Assembly: GCA_023091735.1 (NCBI GenBank)
Contig: JALKBU010000098.1
Span: 22,160 to 86,159, forward strand
Length of the DNA: 64,000 bases
Direction of reading: 5' to 3'
Origin: Trichomonas tenax
Lineage: Eukaryota > Parabasalia > Trichomonadida > Trichomonadidae
Part shown: positions 49,592 to 59,040 of the stretch, one piece after another
How positions within the stretch are numbered: position 1 is the first letter of the stretch
Layout of the letters: every line of letters begins with the position of its first letter
The notes under the pieces: generated by a model
The model's input: the letters and a program-made list of their open reading frames with translations, nothing else
The model's database searches: none
Told to the model about the DNA's origin: nothing
Made by a program: the position numbers and the translations under genes

Positions 49592-50359
49592 TTATTCAAC
49601 ACAATTGTTAGAAATAAGTAATTGTTTGGTCTTTTCACTGGTGGTGCATTTGAGGGCTGTATTTCCTTCGTTATTTCTTGAATTAATCTGAATTCCTTTG
49701 AGTGAGCAAAGGTATTCAACAACTTCGTAGCGTCCCCATTTGCTTGCAGCCATCAAAGGTGTCCATCCATCTTCACGGGCTGAGTTAATGTTAACTTTTG
49801 GAAGGGAAGCAAAGTACTTAACAGCTGGAAGGTTGCCTTCGTAGCAGAAGAATCTAAGAACTGAACAGCCTGTTCCATCTGGTGAATTTGGATCGGCACC
49901 ATAATCAACAAGAAGTTTGGCTAACTTGAAGTTGTTCTTGTAGCCAGCATTTGTAACAGCATCAAAATTCCATGTGCCGCCTCTAACTTGATTATAACCA
50001 TTTTCGACAGCAAAAAGAATCGCATTCTTGTCACCTTCTTCGGCAGCTTTGACAAGAACGCGGTAAATCTTTTTGAAATCTTCTGAAGTCTTTGAAAGTT
50101 TCTTGAGTGCTTCGATGTTTTCGTTAATTTCGACAGGAGGAACTGTTTTTTCTGCTTCAAGACGTGCATTTTCTTTTTGCAACTTCATTATCGTGTCTAA
50201 GAGTGTTTTGACGGTTTCTTTATCTTCTGTATTTAATTTTGCTTCTTGCTGTGACTGTTGTTGCTGATTATTAAGTTTCCCATTCTTTATTAATAAAGTA
50301 AAGGCATAAAGGGCCGCTCCAAAAAATGCCAAAACAATGATAACAACACCTGAATCCAT
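49592..50359 (-). CDS. membrane-anchored ankyrin-repeat protein
   Basis: 255 residues. Residues 5-25 (VVIIVLAFFGAALYAFTLLI) form one N-terminal transmembrane helix. A Gln-rich stretch and a coiled coil (about 43-75) follow, then about four ankyrin repeats: YRVLVKAAEEGDKNAILFAVENG, YKNNFKLAKLLVDYGADPNSPDG, GWTPLMAASKWGRYEVVEYL and GNTALKCTTSEKTKQLL. Topology is probably a cytosolic ankyrin domain held at a membrane. No enzyme domain. The ATG at 50359 is preceded by CCACTTTTT, close to but not a strict initiator. Confidence 0.85.
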   Translation of the reverse strand: MDSGVVIIVLAFFGAALYAFTLLIKNGKLNNQQQQSQQEAKLNTEDKETVKTLLDTIMKLQKENARLEAEKTVPPVEINENIEALKKLSKTSEDFKKIYRVLVKAAEEGDKNAILFAVENGYNQVRGGTWNFDAVTNAGYKNNFKLAKLLVDYGADPNSPDGTGCSVLRFFCYEGNLPAVKYFASLPKVNINSAREDGWTPLMAASKWGRYEVVEYLCSLKGIQINSRNNEGNTALKCTTSEKTKQLLISNNCVE

Positions 50360-52066
50360 TTTTTATTTATTTACAAAAAGTGGTTATTTTAAAATAAATT
50401 CTTACATCAGCCCTTCGTTGATGTTGTTATTCAATTTTACACCAATGCTGTATCGCTGACACCAAAACGGCCATTTTTAATTAATATATTGAAATTCTTA
50501 TGTGAGATATATTGCTCATATACATAAAATAATCATGCTTATAAGCCAAACATTTGAATGGCTTGAATATAAAGGATGAAATTAACATTTGAATTTTGTA
50601 TAAAAATATTCCAAGATTTAAGATGTAACTATGCAAATCATTAACCCTTCCTTGGATTTTAATGTATCACAATGATCTCCACGTATATTTCAAAATTGAT
50701 TTTTTTAAACTTTTTTGATCTTTAAACCTTACATAATGGGAAGCCCAGTTATTCCTACACCATGGGCTGATTGAAATGACCAAAGATAGAGAAATGATTT
50801 TGATATGATTCAAAATATGAAATTCTTTTGGATGCATAATGAACAAATGATGAAAATGAGATAAATGATGATGCTACAAATGTAGGCTTTATTTCAAAAC
50901 AATATCATGATACAAAAGAATCTTGTTAAATATAATATCACATTTCATAGAGAGTTCTTTACACTTCGAACTCCATGAACTCGGTGCAAATAGTTTTAAC
51001 TGAATCCAAATATTCAAAATTTTGCATTTCAATGTTGCCTTCACAGCTTTCATTCAATACATCAACCAATGATATAAAATTATTCGTATCTTCGTTCTTC
51101 ACCTTGTTGAGTGTGTCATCTTCTTTTGTTATGTTAATAATGATATTTCTTTTGTAAAGTTTCCTCTGCGACACTCTCGGCTCATTATCTTTGCTTGGGT
51201 ATATGATTTTCTCGTTCGGAGTTCACTTGTTGATCTCAGCAAACAGTATTTTCATCTTGCAGCAATAATGACCACAAAAAATAGAAACGTTCAATTCCAC
51301 CTTTTGACATGTTGTCATTTTTTTGTTTCAATTGAAATCTTTACCATATCAAATTTCATGTGGACGACATCAAATGAAAAAGTTTATTTGTTGTAGAAAT
51401 CTATGGTAAAAATATTTCCCTACTAAACACAGAGTCTCATGAAGTGTGTTTGCCAAATGGTTCTTTTTTTTTGAAGAAATTGAAATTACAAAAATATGGT
51501 TTTATTTTAAAAGATATATCATTGCGAAATTACTTGAATCAATACACCCTTTTTATATCTTAATTTTTGATGTTTCTTCGAAGAATATTGATTCATAATT
51601 ATTACATTTCAATTCCTTCATTCATGAATTCATGTGATAAATTTGTTACATGAGAATAATATGAATCTATGATTTCATACAATGATAAAAAATATCTTTT
51701 GATAAAAGGATTTTATCAAATGATCATCTGTATTCGTATTTTAGTATTGTCAATAAATATGATTTAATGATCAGAATGATTCAAATCTTCCATTGTTTCA
51801 TACATTCAACAATTTTTTTGCTAATATTGTGATTTATGATCCAATTTTCTAACGACAACATTGTAAATGAAATTGATAATAAAATAGAAAATATATGATT
51901 TTGAAATTGGTTATATATTTGATGATCAAGTGAAACTCAATGAATCATATTTGGATTGAGGAACAAAGCAATATCAGTGAGCGTGATTATAATGATGTGC
52001 ATCGAAAGCATCTTTTTGTTTATTTTAATTTATTTTATGGTAGAAAATTTAAAAACTAAAAGTATC
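50360..52066. other. intergenic, 1.7 kb, with possible decayed gene fragment
   Basis: Mostly AT-rich sequence with many TGAT/ATGA words. A minus-strand stretch at 50959-51280 is the only coding-like part and is listed separately. No RNA gene, MITE or array was seen. Confidence 0.5.
50959..51280 (-). pseudogene. possible coding remnant with an in-frame TGA
   Basis: The minus-strand frame reads MKILFAEINK from an ATG near 51262, hits TGA, then runs on in frame for about 80 codons (EKIIYPSKDNEPRVSQRKLY and on, ending in EFMEFEV) to a stop at 50959. The composition is charged and less low-complexity than the surroundings, as in a broken gene. I do not recognise a family. It may be only a chance open frame. 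Confidence 0.25.
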
Positions 52067-52086
52067 GAGTTCAAGTCCCGTTAACC
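52067..52086 (+). other. tRNA 3'-end-like remnant
   Basis: GAGTTCAAGTCCCGTTAACC contains a near-perfect Pol III B box / T-loop and an acceptor-like 3' strand. No matching 5' half, D arm or anticodon arm lies upstream, so it is not a functional tRNA. It is 11 bases from the CDK20-like gene's first initiator. Confidence 0.3.
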
Positions 52087-52096
52087 TTAATATTTT

Positions 52097-52106
52097 TCAT
52101 TTCATT
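52097..52106 (+). promoter_or_regulatory. overlapping initiators (TCATTTCATT) of the CDK20-like gene
   Basis: Two TCATT words start at 52097 and 52102. Their A residues lie 26 and 21 bases before the ATG at 52125. Both fit TCAYW. Confidence 0.55.
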
Positions 52107-52124
52107 CAAAATCTAAAATCCAAA

Positions 52125-53099
52125 ATGAATATACAGTTAAAAGGTTATGGTAACTTATCATTAATTGGCGAAGGGCGTTTTTCTTTCGTATACAAGACCC
52201 AAAACCAAATGAACAGCCATCTCTATGCTATTAAAGTCATGTCTCCGAATTCTAAAATACCAGAACCGAGTGTAGCCTTTTATCGTGAAATTCAAGCACT
52301 TTCTGTCGCGAGCCATCCAAACATAGTCAAATTACATGAAGTAGTTCAAGTACAACCATCGATATCTTTAGTTATGGAATATCTTCCATACACGTTATCT
52401 CAAGTAGTTCAGCTTTCTATTCTTCCCGAAGCGATTGTCAAAGGGCTGATGCTAATGCTGCTACGAGGACTCGCGCATCTTCACGAGCTCGGCATTATTC
52501 ATCGCGATATTAAGCCTGCGAACTTGCTGATGAATTCACAGGGTGTGCTAAAGATATGCGACTTGGGTCTCTGCAGGATTCTTCCTGAGAAACTTGCCGG
52601 TATTGGTGGCGTTAAGACAGACGATGATACACACGCTTGGACATTACAGGTCGGTACTTCGTTCTATAGAGCACCGGAACTGCTTCTTGGAGATCGAGGA
52701 TATGGAGAGGCTGTCGATACTTGGGCTGTTGGATGTGTTATGGCGGAATTATTAAATGGAAAACCTTTATTTAATGGACAAGGTGATATTGAACAGCTTG
52801 GATTCATATCAGGAGTGTTAGGATCACCAGATGACAAGAAATGGCCAGGATTTTCTCAACTTCCAGGCAGCGGCCAAATTTTATTCAAAGAAAGAGAACC
52901 AGCAAATATAGCAGAACTGTTCCCTGCATGGAGTTCAGAAGCCGTCGACTTGTTTAAGCAATTTATTGTTTATGAACCAGGACAACGTATTTCTGCACGA
53001 AATGCAATGAAGCATAAGTGGTTTTTCATTGAGCCTGTTCCTATAATAGCTCCATTTGATGGAAAATCATTTGATTTATTGAATGCAACCCCCATTTGA
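52125..53099 (+). CDS. CDK20/CCRK-like protein kinase
   Basis: 324 residues, almost entirely kinase domain. Gly loop GEGRFSFV (15-22), K37, E55, HRDIKPANLL (126-135), D146-L-G in place of DFG, GTSFYRAPE (167-175), DTWAVGCVMAELLNGKPLF. The C-lobe line GDIEQLGFISGVLGSP...WP...LP...ILFKEREP...DLFKQFIVYEPGQRISARNAMKHKWFF follows CCRK/CDK20 closely. The αC segment (EPSVAFYREIQAL) lacks a PSTAIRE motif. The activation segment carries an insert of about 12 residues (EKLAGIGGVKTDDDTHAW). CDK20 controls flagellar or ciliary length and assembly in algae and animals (Chlamydomonas LF2), so a flagellar role is likely but inferred. It converges on GPN1. Confidence 0.78.
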   Translation: MNIQLKGYGNLSLIGEGRFSFVYKTQNQMNSHLYAIKVMSPNSKIPEPSVAFYREIQALSVASHPNIVKLHEVVQVQPSISLVMEYLPYTLSQVVQLSILPEAIVKGLMLMLLRGLAHLHELGIIHRDIKPANLLMNSQGVLKICDLGLCRILPEKLAGIGGVKTDDDTHAWTLQVGTSFYRAPELLLGDRGYGEAVDTWAVGCVMAELLNGKPLFNGQGDIEQLGFISGVLGSPDDKKWPGFSQLPGSGQILFKEREPANIAELFPAWSSEAVDLFKQFIVYEPGQRISARNAMKHKWFFIEPVPIIAPFDGKSFDLLNATPI

Positions 53100-53329
53100 A
53101 TTGTATTTTAATAAAATTGTTTGACATTTATCAATCTATCATATTTTCTTACATTGAACAATATAAATCTCATTTATAATAGCCAAACTCTAATTTCATA
53201 GTTTTGATAAATATATTTATGTAATTTTACAGATTTATGAAGTTTATAAATGAGAGCGTCGATCTATATATGTTTGTTTTTATTGTTATACTCTAATTCT
53301 ATCAAAAATAATCTCTAACAAATAATTTT

Positions 53330-54139
53330 CTACTCGTCATCTTCTATCGGTTGTTCTTTGTCATGAATTGGCTCCATTCTTGGCTTAGTCTTAAGTTCAT
53401 CGATCTTTTCAAGAAGTTGTTTGATACCTTCACCAGTTCTGCCGGAAACTGGAATAACTGGGATTGTATTGTAGAATTCGCTGAAAATAGATCCTGTTGC
53501 TTTGTTGAAATCCGAGAAATATGAATCATCTGCTTCTTTTTCGATGGCTTCATCAAATTTGTCTTCATCAGTCATCCATCCAATGATCTCATCAGCTGGC
53601 TTAACATCTGTCTTCGTCAAAGCCATAACCATTGGCAATCCAGAACGATACAAAATAGAGCAAGCATAGAGCATTGTCGAAATGAATGTTGGCGTCTTGG
53701 AGCAACGTGGAACGTCGACAACAAAGACAATGACGGTTGGGAATGTGCTCGCAAGCTCTTGTGTGATCATGCCTCCAGATGCAGACCATGCAAAGGCCTC
53801 AATTTGTCCTGGAGTGTCGAAAATGGCGTATTCTAAGTCCTTTCTCTTCTGAATCAAAGCTACGACTTCGTGGAATTTTGTTGAGAATAAATTTAATGAT
53901 GTTAAAATAGCGCCGTTTGGTCCTAAATTGAATTTTTGCATAACTTCAGGGTACTTGACTGTATCCCTGATATCGACGTTAGCTGAAAAGTCAACATCTG
54001 CTGTAGCCGGATCGAGATTGACGTAATAAGTCATCTTTTTGTTATCGTAGGTGTACTGGTTCAAAGCGTTGAGGAGTGTTGACTTTCCAGAGCCAGCAAG
54101 ACCAACAACAAGAACAGCAGCTGTTTGTTTTGCTTCCAT
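53330..54139 (-). CDS. GPN1: GPN-loop GTPase 1 (XAB1/Npa3-like)
   Basis: 269 residues. P-loop GLAGSGKST (13-21), NLDPATADVDF switch region, the diagnostic GPN tripeptide at 73-75 in LGPNGAI, DTPGQIEAFAWSASG (108-122) and TKTD (175-178). The QIEAFxWSASG line separates GPN1 from GPN2 and GPN3. GPN1 works with GPN3 in assembly and nuclear import of RNA polymerase II. The protein is shorter than human GPN1 (374) and ends soon after the GTPase domain in a Glu/Asp tail. The ATG at 54139 gives the expected N-terminus. Confidence 0.93.
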   Translation of the reverse strand: MEAKQTAAVLVVGLAGSGKSTLLNALNQYTYDNKKMTYYVNLDPATADVDFSANVDIRDTVKYPEVMQKFNLGPNGAILTSLNLFSTKFHEVVALIQKRKDLEYAIFDTPGQIEAFAWSASGGMITQELASTFPTVIVFVVDVPRCSKTPTFISTMLYACSILYRSGLPMVMALTKTDVKPADEIIGWMTDEDKFDEAIEKEADDSYFSDFNKATGSIFSEFYNTIPVIPVSGRTGEGIKQLLEKIDELKTKPRMEPIHDKEQPIEDDE

Positions 54140-54620
54140 TATTTTTTTTGTGTAGGAACAATTATTAAAATTTTGTCTTTTGATTTTGTATTTAAACTCT
54201 AAAAGCTATACAATTCAATATTTCATTAAAAATGACTTCCAAAACTCATTATTTTAATATTTGACATGTAACATTTTAATATGTCAAAAAAATCAAAACT
54301 CCTCGATTTTTCTATCATAATCTCAGCACTAAACAGAAATTCTATTTTCATAATGTATAATAAAATTTCAAGTTTTTTCAATATTTTTCCAACATTTTTC
54401 ATCGACAACAAACGTTGATTGTATCTTTGTTAATTTACAAAACTTTTCTTCTTATGCGTATTCATATCTAGTTTAGTTGGATTTGTATATATGATATTGT
54501 TGAAAATATATTTTTGAAAAGAACAAAACAGTTTGTATGAGGGGTAGTATAGATCGTAATTTAGCTACAATAGACGAACTTTTTATTCAAAAAAATTGTT
54601 TCATTTAATTTTGACGCATT
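54140..54620. other. intergenic; two TTGACATGT words about 20 bp apart
   Basis: TTGACATGTAACATTTTAA at 54261 and TATGTCAAAAAAATC at 54280 lie about 120 bp before the GPN1 start and downstream of the Rab gene. No other signal or gene. Confidence 0.4.
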
Positions 54621-55220
54621 TTAGCAGTTGCAGCCACCATCACTCTTCGGCTTCTGCTGAGTTGTTGTGGATGTCTTACTAACAATTTGTCCATTTTCAG
54701 CTCTTTCAAAGACAGACTTAGTTGCACGATAGAATGCTTCTTGAACGTTGTCACCACCGCGGGCTGATGTTTCAAGATAAAGCAATTGATGTGTATTTGC
54801 GAATGATGTAGCTTCTGATGTTGTAACCGCACGAGAAGATGCCATATCGAGTTTATTGCCGATTAATGTGACAGCAGCATTGGGATCGCAAAGGGTATGA
54901 ACATCGTTCAACCAGAATGCAAGATCATCGAAAGATTTACGATCTGTGATATCATAAACCATAATAACACCAACAGCATGCCTGAAGTATGATTTTGCGA
55001 TAGATCTAAATTTCTCCTGACCCGCTGTATCCCAAATCTGAAGCTTGATTGGGTTACCATCAACTTCAATCACTGTAGATAAGTATTCAACACCAATAGT
55101 TGACTGATTTTCCGGTGAAAATGTGCCATCAATGAGACGGGCAAGAAGCGATGTCTTTCCGACACCACTCGAACCAATGACGATGAATTTGAAGTTGTAT
55201 TTGTAATCGACACCTATCAT
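54621..55220 (-). CDS. Rab family small GTPase
   Basis: 199 residues. GSSGVGKTS (16-24), effector STIGVEY (40-46), WDTAGQE (63-69), GNKLD (121-125), ETSAR (150-154) and a C-terminal GGCNC that ends in CxC for double geranylgeranylation. The RSIAKSYFRHAVGVIMVYDITDRKSF line is typical of the Rab2/4/14 branch. It should direct vesicle traffic as a membrane switch. The longer frame opens with GTG at 55232, but TCACTTTTA immediately before the ATG at 55220 is the initiator, so the transcript would begin seven bases before this ATG. Confidence 0.95.
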   Translation of the reverse strand: MIGVDYKYNFKFIVIGSSGVGKTSLLARLIDGTFSPENQSTIGVEYLSTVIEVDGNPIKLQIWDTAGQEKFRSIAKSYFRHAVGVIMVYDITDRKSFDDLAFWLNDVHTLCDPNAAVTLIGNKLDMASSRAVTTSEATSFANTHQLLYLETSARGGDNVQEAFYRATKSVFERAENGQIVSKTSTTTQQKPKSDGGCNC

Positions 55221-55224
55221 TAAA

Positions 55225-55229
55225 AGTGA
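55225..55229 (-). promoter_or_regulatory. initiator (Inr, TCACT) of the Rab gene
   Basis: Minus-strand TCACTTTTAATG: a strict TCAYW match whose A lies seven bases before the ATG. It overlaps the GTG-opened extension of the reading frame and settles the start. Confidence 0.7.
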
Positions 55230-55525
55230 CACTTTTTAAAATTTTGAGGGAAATATTTTATACATCGACTTTTTTGGATTTTTGGGCTTTCCATTTATCA
55301 CATTGCCTTAAAAAACAAAATTTTGCATAAATTGAGGGAAATGTCACGTTTCTCAACTTCAATTTTCAGTTTTTGTTTGATTTTTCGCATTTTATTATGT
55401 CAAAAATCCTAAAATTAAGAAAAATTCGATTTTTAATCTTTGGCCAAACAATTTTGTTTTGTTTAATGATGTATAGTCATCTAAGGCATAAATAAACCAA
55501 ATCCCTAAAGAAAGTGAACAAAATA
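55230..55525. other. divergent spacer between Rab and the PDI-like gene
   Basis: About 300 bp of AT-rich DNA. ATTATGTCAAAAATCC near 55394 is one lone copy of the TGTCAAA word. No gene. Confidence 0.4.
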
Positions 55526-56935
55526 ATGATTGCGTTGTTTGCTATTTTATATTTAAGTGATGGTGTTGTTTATGACACTGACAATGTCGTTTACGTCACC
55601 GAATCGAACTTTTCGAGCGTTATGAAAGAAAAAGCGGCGGCAATTTTGTTTATTCAACAAGGAAATTATCAAAGATATCGATATTTATCAGATTTTATCT
55701 CAGCAGGTTCATATCTCGGAACAAGATGCTATTTTGCAATCATGGACGGTGACAGAAACAAATATTTCGTTCAACAATTAAATCTCAAACACACAAAAGG
55801 GTATTATTTCTATCGCTATGGAGAATTCATTGAAGAATATAAAGGAGAAGTGTCTCCCGAAGCTATAACGAAGTATGCAATGGAAAAAACCGGTCTTCCG
55901 TTCACAACATTCGATGATTATACAACAGCACAAGAATTGATTGAGTCACACCAAACTGTTGTTGTTTTATACTTGAAGCAAGTTGGTGGAGAGTTATTTG
56001 AGCGATTTTCTGAAATTGCTGAAAATAATCGTGATATCTATGCATTTGGAGTCAGCCCGGATCCAGACGTTAACTATGAGCTTAGGATTCGCTACATGCC
56101 TTCTATTGTCCTCTATAGAAACGTTGATAAATCAAAAGTTTTTTATCCATACAACTTGACCACAGCAACAAACGAAAATATCACAGAGTGGATTGAGCAA
56201 AACAGAAAGCCGAATTATGAAGTTTTTAGCATCAATAATCAGCAAATTTATGCACATACAAAAGAATTAGGTCTTTTCTTCACTCCTGTTGAACAGGATG
56301 ATCTAGAAAAAGCTTTAAGGACAGTTTCACAAGTTACAAATCAATACAAGGATAAAATTAGATTTGCTGTGATTGACGCTGTTAACGGAAATCGCTTCAT
56401 GCAGAGTATCGGATTCAGTCGTTATGCTGATCCTGCATTCTGTATTCTTAATTACACAGGAAAAAGAATGATTAAGTATTTATACACAGAGGGAAGTGAC
56501 TTTAGACCAAAACCAATTCTTAAATTTATTGACGATGTATTTGCTGGAAAGATTAACCAAACAATTCGCTGCTCAGACATTCCTGAAAATAATTCAGATA
56601 TTATCAAAGAAATGAATTCTAAAATGATGAAGTCCATCATTCAAGGATTCAAAGGACAAACGGTTTCTTTGTTCTATGAAGAGTGGGATCGATTATACAC
56701 AGATTTTCTCCCAACATTCAGAGAATTAGCACAAAAATATCCACAGTTACAGTTCGTTAAAATGGATGCAAGCAAGAACGACATTTTATATGGTAATATG
56801 CTTCCTTCGACTCCTTGCATCAAAATCTTCAACTCAGACCCAACAGCGAAGACATACACATACTCCAAGAAACTCACCAGGGAACTTGTAGAAAAATGGA
56901 TTCGCCGTAAGTGCAAAATTCAAAAGGAACTTTAA
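55526..56935 (+). CDS. PDI-like ER protein with four thioredoxin folds and no CxxC site
   Basis: 469 residues. Residues 1-14 (MIALFAILYLSDGV) are a signal peptide. The length and secondary structure fit the a-b-b'-a' layout of protein disulphide isomerase. In the first thioredoxin-like domain the active-site loop reads FIQQGNYQRYRYLSDF, and in the last FYEEWDRLYTDFLPTF, where PDI has FYAPWCGHCK. Both redox Cys pairs are therefore absent. Cis-Pro positions (YMPSIVLY, STPCIKIF) remain. The C-terminus is QKEL, close to KDEL, suggesting ER retrieval. It is probably a redox-inactive chaperone or ER receptor, comparable in logic to ERp27-type proteins. The frame opens four codons earlier with GTG; the ATG at 55526 is used. 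Confidence 0.75.
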   Translation: MIALFAILYLSDGVVYDTDNVVYVTESNFSSVMKEKAAAILFIQQGNYQRYRYLSDFISAGSYLGTRCYFAIMDGDRNKYFVQQLNLKHTKGYYFYRYGEFIEEYKGEVSPEAITKYAMEKTGLPFTTFDDYTTAQELIESHQTVVVLYLKQVGGELFERFSEIAENNRDIYAFGVSPDPDVNYELRIRYMPSIVLYRNVDKSKVFYPYNLTTATNENITEWIEQNRKPNYEVFSINNQQIYAHTKELGLFFTPVEQDDLEKALRTVSQVTNQYKDKIRFAVIDAVNGNRFMQSIGFSRYADPAFCILNYTGKRMIKYLYTEGSDFRPKPILKFIDDVFAGKINQTIRCSDIPENNSDIIKEMNSKMMKSIIQGFKGQTVSLFYEEWDRLYTDFLPTFRELAQKYPQLQFVKMDASKNDILYGNMLPSTPCIKIFNSDPTAKTYTYSKKLTRELVEKWIRRKCKIQKEL

Positions 56936-57144
56936 TATTGAAATTATATGTTTATGCGATTGAGCTCATTCGAGTTATGTTTATTTAAACATCTATTTGC
57001 ATTGAGTTTTTATACAAACGAATGCTATTATAAAAAATCTATTTATTCAAATATATATTATATAATTAAATTAACACTCTGTAACCATATAACAAATATT
57101 AATATACGAATCAATACATGTACCCGTGGAAGCAAATCCATGAA

Positions 57145-57765
57145 TTAAAGGTCTTCTTCTTCAAGAGATTCTTCTGTTGGCTGCGGATCTTCAATTTTGA
57201 ATCCAAACAGCCTCAATTTCATCGAGTTCGTGGATTCTGTTGGAAGTTTATCTCGAAACGAATGAATAAATACCATTAAATAGCTGTGACCGAAATAGGC
57301 GCCATCAATTGTGTCCATTGGAGACTCCGCAGTATATGCTTCGTGGCAGCACGGACAATAGACGCATAAAACCTGTTGTCTGTGCTGTTCTGAGATTCCA
57401 TAAGGCAAACAATGCGTTCCATTGCACGAAACAAGTGGACAATGACCGTAAACGCCGTTCTTGTAGTGCTCATACAGCTCTTTGCATCCTTGTTGCGATT
57501 GAATATATCTTTTATGTAGTAATCCGTATAAATGATAGGCAGATCGCTCCAAATCTTGGCTTCTCGGATCATCGGGGTTTGGTGGTTTATATTTTCCTTG
57601 TATTCTGTCGAAAGCTGCTTTAAAATTTTCAATATCTGCCTTGAGGCCGTAAGAATTGAACTGATCTTTGATGTAATTCCGATCTATGCGGACAAAGTAA
57701 CTGCCAATCTTAGTTTTGAGGAAATTGTCGACCCACGTCTCATTTTCTTTACTTTGCACATGCAT
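57145..57765 (-). CDS. CSNK2B: casein kinase II regulatory (beta) subunit
   Basis: 206 residues (human 215). The zinc-finger cysteines C109, C114, C137 and C140 fall at exactly the human numbering, in CPLVSC and CVYCPCC. Other family marks are YIKDQFNSYGL, LYGLLHKRYIQSQQG, DGAYFGHSYLMVF and FGFKI. It forms the dimeric core of the CK2 holoenzyme. The N-terminus lacks the SSSEEVSW autophosphorylation segment and instead has MHVQSKENETW; the acidic loop around 55-64 is replaced by a basic KYKPPNPDDP. The tail is acidic (EESLEEEDL). Confidence 0.93.
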   Translation of the reverse strand: MHVQSKENETWVDNFLKTKIGSYFVRIDRNYIKDQFNSYGLKADIENFKAAFDRIQGKYKPPNPDDPRSQDLERSAYHLYGLLHKRYIQSQQGCKELYEHYKNGVYGHCPLVSCNGTHCLPYGISEQHRQQVLCVYCPCCHEAYTAESPMDTIDGAYFGHSYLMVFIHSFRDKLPTESTNSMKLRLFGFKIEDPQPTEESLEEEDL

Positions 57766-58080
57766 CTTTTTTTGATTTTTTGAGCTATCATTTTTCCTTC
57801 AGATATATATTCATTATATAAAATATTTCACTTTTTCTAATACAATTATATCTTTAAAATCAATATTTGAAAAATGATTTTAATATCTTCAAAAATTTCA
57901 ATAGATAATAACTTACAAGCCTTTTCAATTTCGATATTTTGTAAAATGTCACTTAAAATCCTGGTAATAAAAGTAAAATATTGAGATTTGAGGGGCGACT
58001 TTCATGTGTGGTAAACTATTCAAAATATAACCTTATGCATCGAAATTTTGCTATTGCAGTTTTTTCGAAATCTAGAGTGT
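57766..58080. other. intergenic, nothing recognised
   Basis: AT-rich upstream region of CK2 beta; no strict initiator, RNA gene or coding frame. Confidence 0.4.
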
Positions 58081-58180
58081 CCCGAAAAACCTGTCGAGAA
58101 CCGGACAAACCTGTCGAGCGATGGACAAACCTATCGAGAACCGGACAAACCTGTCGAGAACCAGAAAAAGTTGTCGAGAT
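58081..58180 (+). repeat. 20-bp tandem repeat, five units (left iterons)
   Basis: Five units of exactly 20 bp, consensus CCGGACAAACCTGTCGAGAA, begin at 58081, 58101, 58121, 58141 and 58161. The middle units are nearly identical; the last drifts to AAAAAGTTGTCGAGAT. Diverged inverted copies occur at 59041-59100. Confidence 0.9.
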
Positions 58181-59040
58181 AGCCATTTAAATTTTTTTAG
58201 GTTTTTATTGCCGTTTAGAATTTCATCATTTCCATCACTGTCCAATACCATGTTGCTCCAGGGAAAGATGCAGCGCACAAAATGTTGGAGAGCGAAAGGG
58301 CTAAAGTGTTAGGTGTTTACTGAGGGACCGCCACATGAAAATCCAATGGAAACACCCGTTCTGATTCCACAAAAGGATGAAACCCTTGTGAGAATACGAG
58401 AAGCAAGTAGTAGGATTAAATTTACTTGCATTGAGCTTAAGTTACTTTCTTAGCATTGTTGGGGCAAGAACTCGAAATACAAAACAAGAAAGTAAGAATG
58501 AATAGTTTGTGCACCAAGCAACAAAGAAATAGATGGGTTGGCTGATTCATGCATGATTTCAGACGACCATAAACACGAATCTCACAATCGTGAGAATGAT
58601 TTTGACGGTATTTCACAAAAAACACCTGACATGCATGCAGGAACACAAGAAGAAGCATCCTTTCATTACAACATTGAAGAAATAGCTCGCTTTTAAAAAA
58701 GATTCTGAAATGTTTCGATATTGAACGATTTCTAGCATTATTCTTATATCCTAGTCCATACAATTTATGAAATACTACGTTTTAGGGTACGAATTTCGAA
58801 CATTCCGTTTATTTTTGCTACAAGTCAGATACTCTCAACATTTTTTTCCCTTTTTTATAGCTCTTACAGATTAGAATGATCACATAGCTGATTGTTAAGA
58901 TATCTGAACTGTGAAAAACGAAATCTAAAAAATTATATAATATTTTTATCAAAATAGCATTATTTTTACTTCCAATCAACTAAACAGTATCAGCCTAAGT
59001 CGAAGTGTTATTAAGCTATGTTTTCATTTCTTTATTCCTT
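58181..59040. mobile_element. probable decayed mobile element between inverted 20-bp iteron arrays
   Basis: 860 bp enclosed by head-to-head 20-bp arrays. On the plus strand there are short coding-like patches broken by stops: one reading VAPGKDAAHKMLESERAKVL near 58250-58310, one with PVLIPQKDETLVRIREASS near 58355-58410, and an acidic 63-codon stretch at about 58505-58697. I cannot assign them to a transposase or other family. Inverted arrays around broken coding DNA suggest a degenerate transposon or virus-like insertion. Confidence 0.4.

Noticed and set aside
58081..58180. CRISPR-like array
   Set aside because: The 20-bp units are contiguous without spacers, and the genome is eukaryotic.
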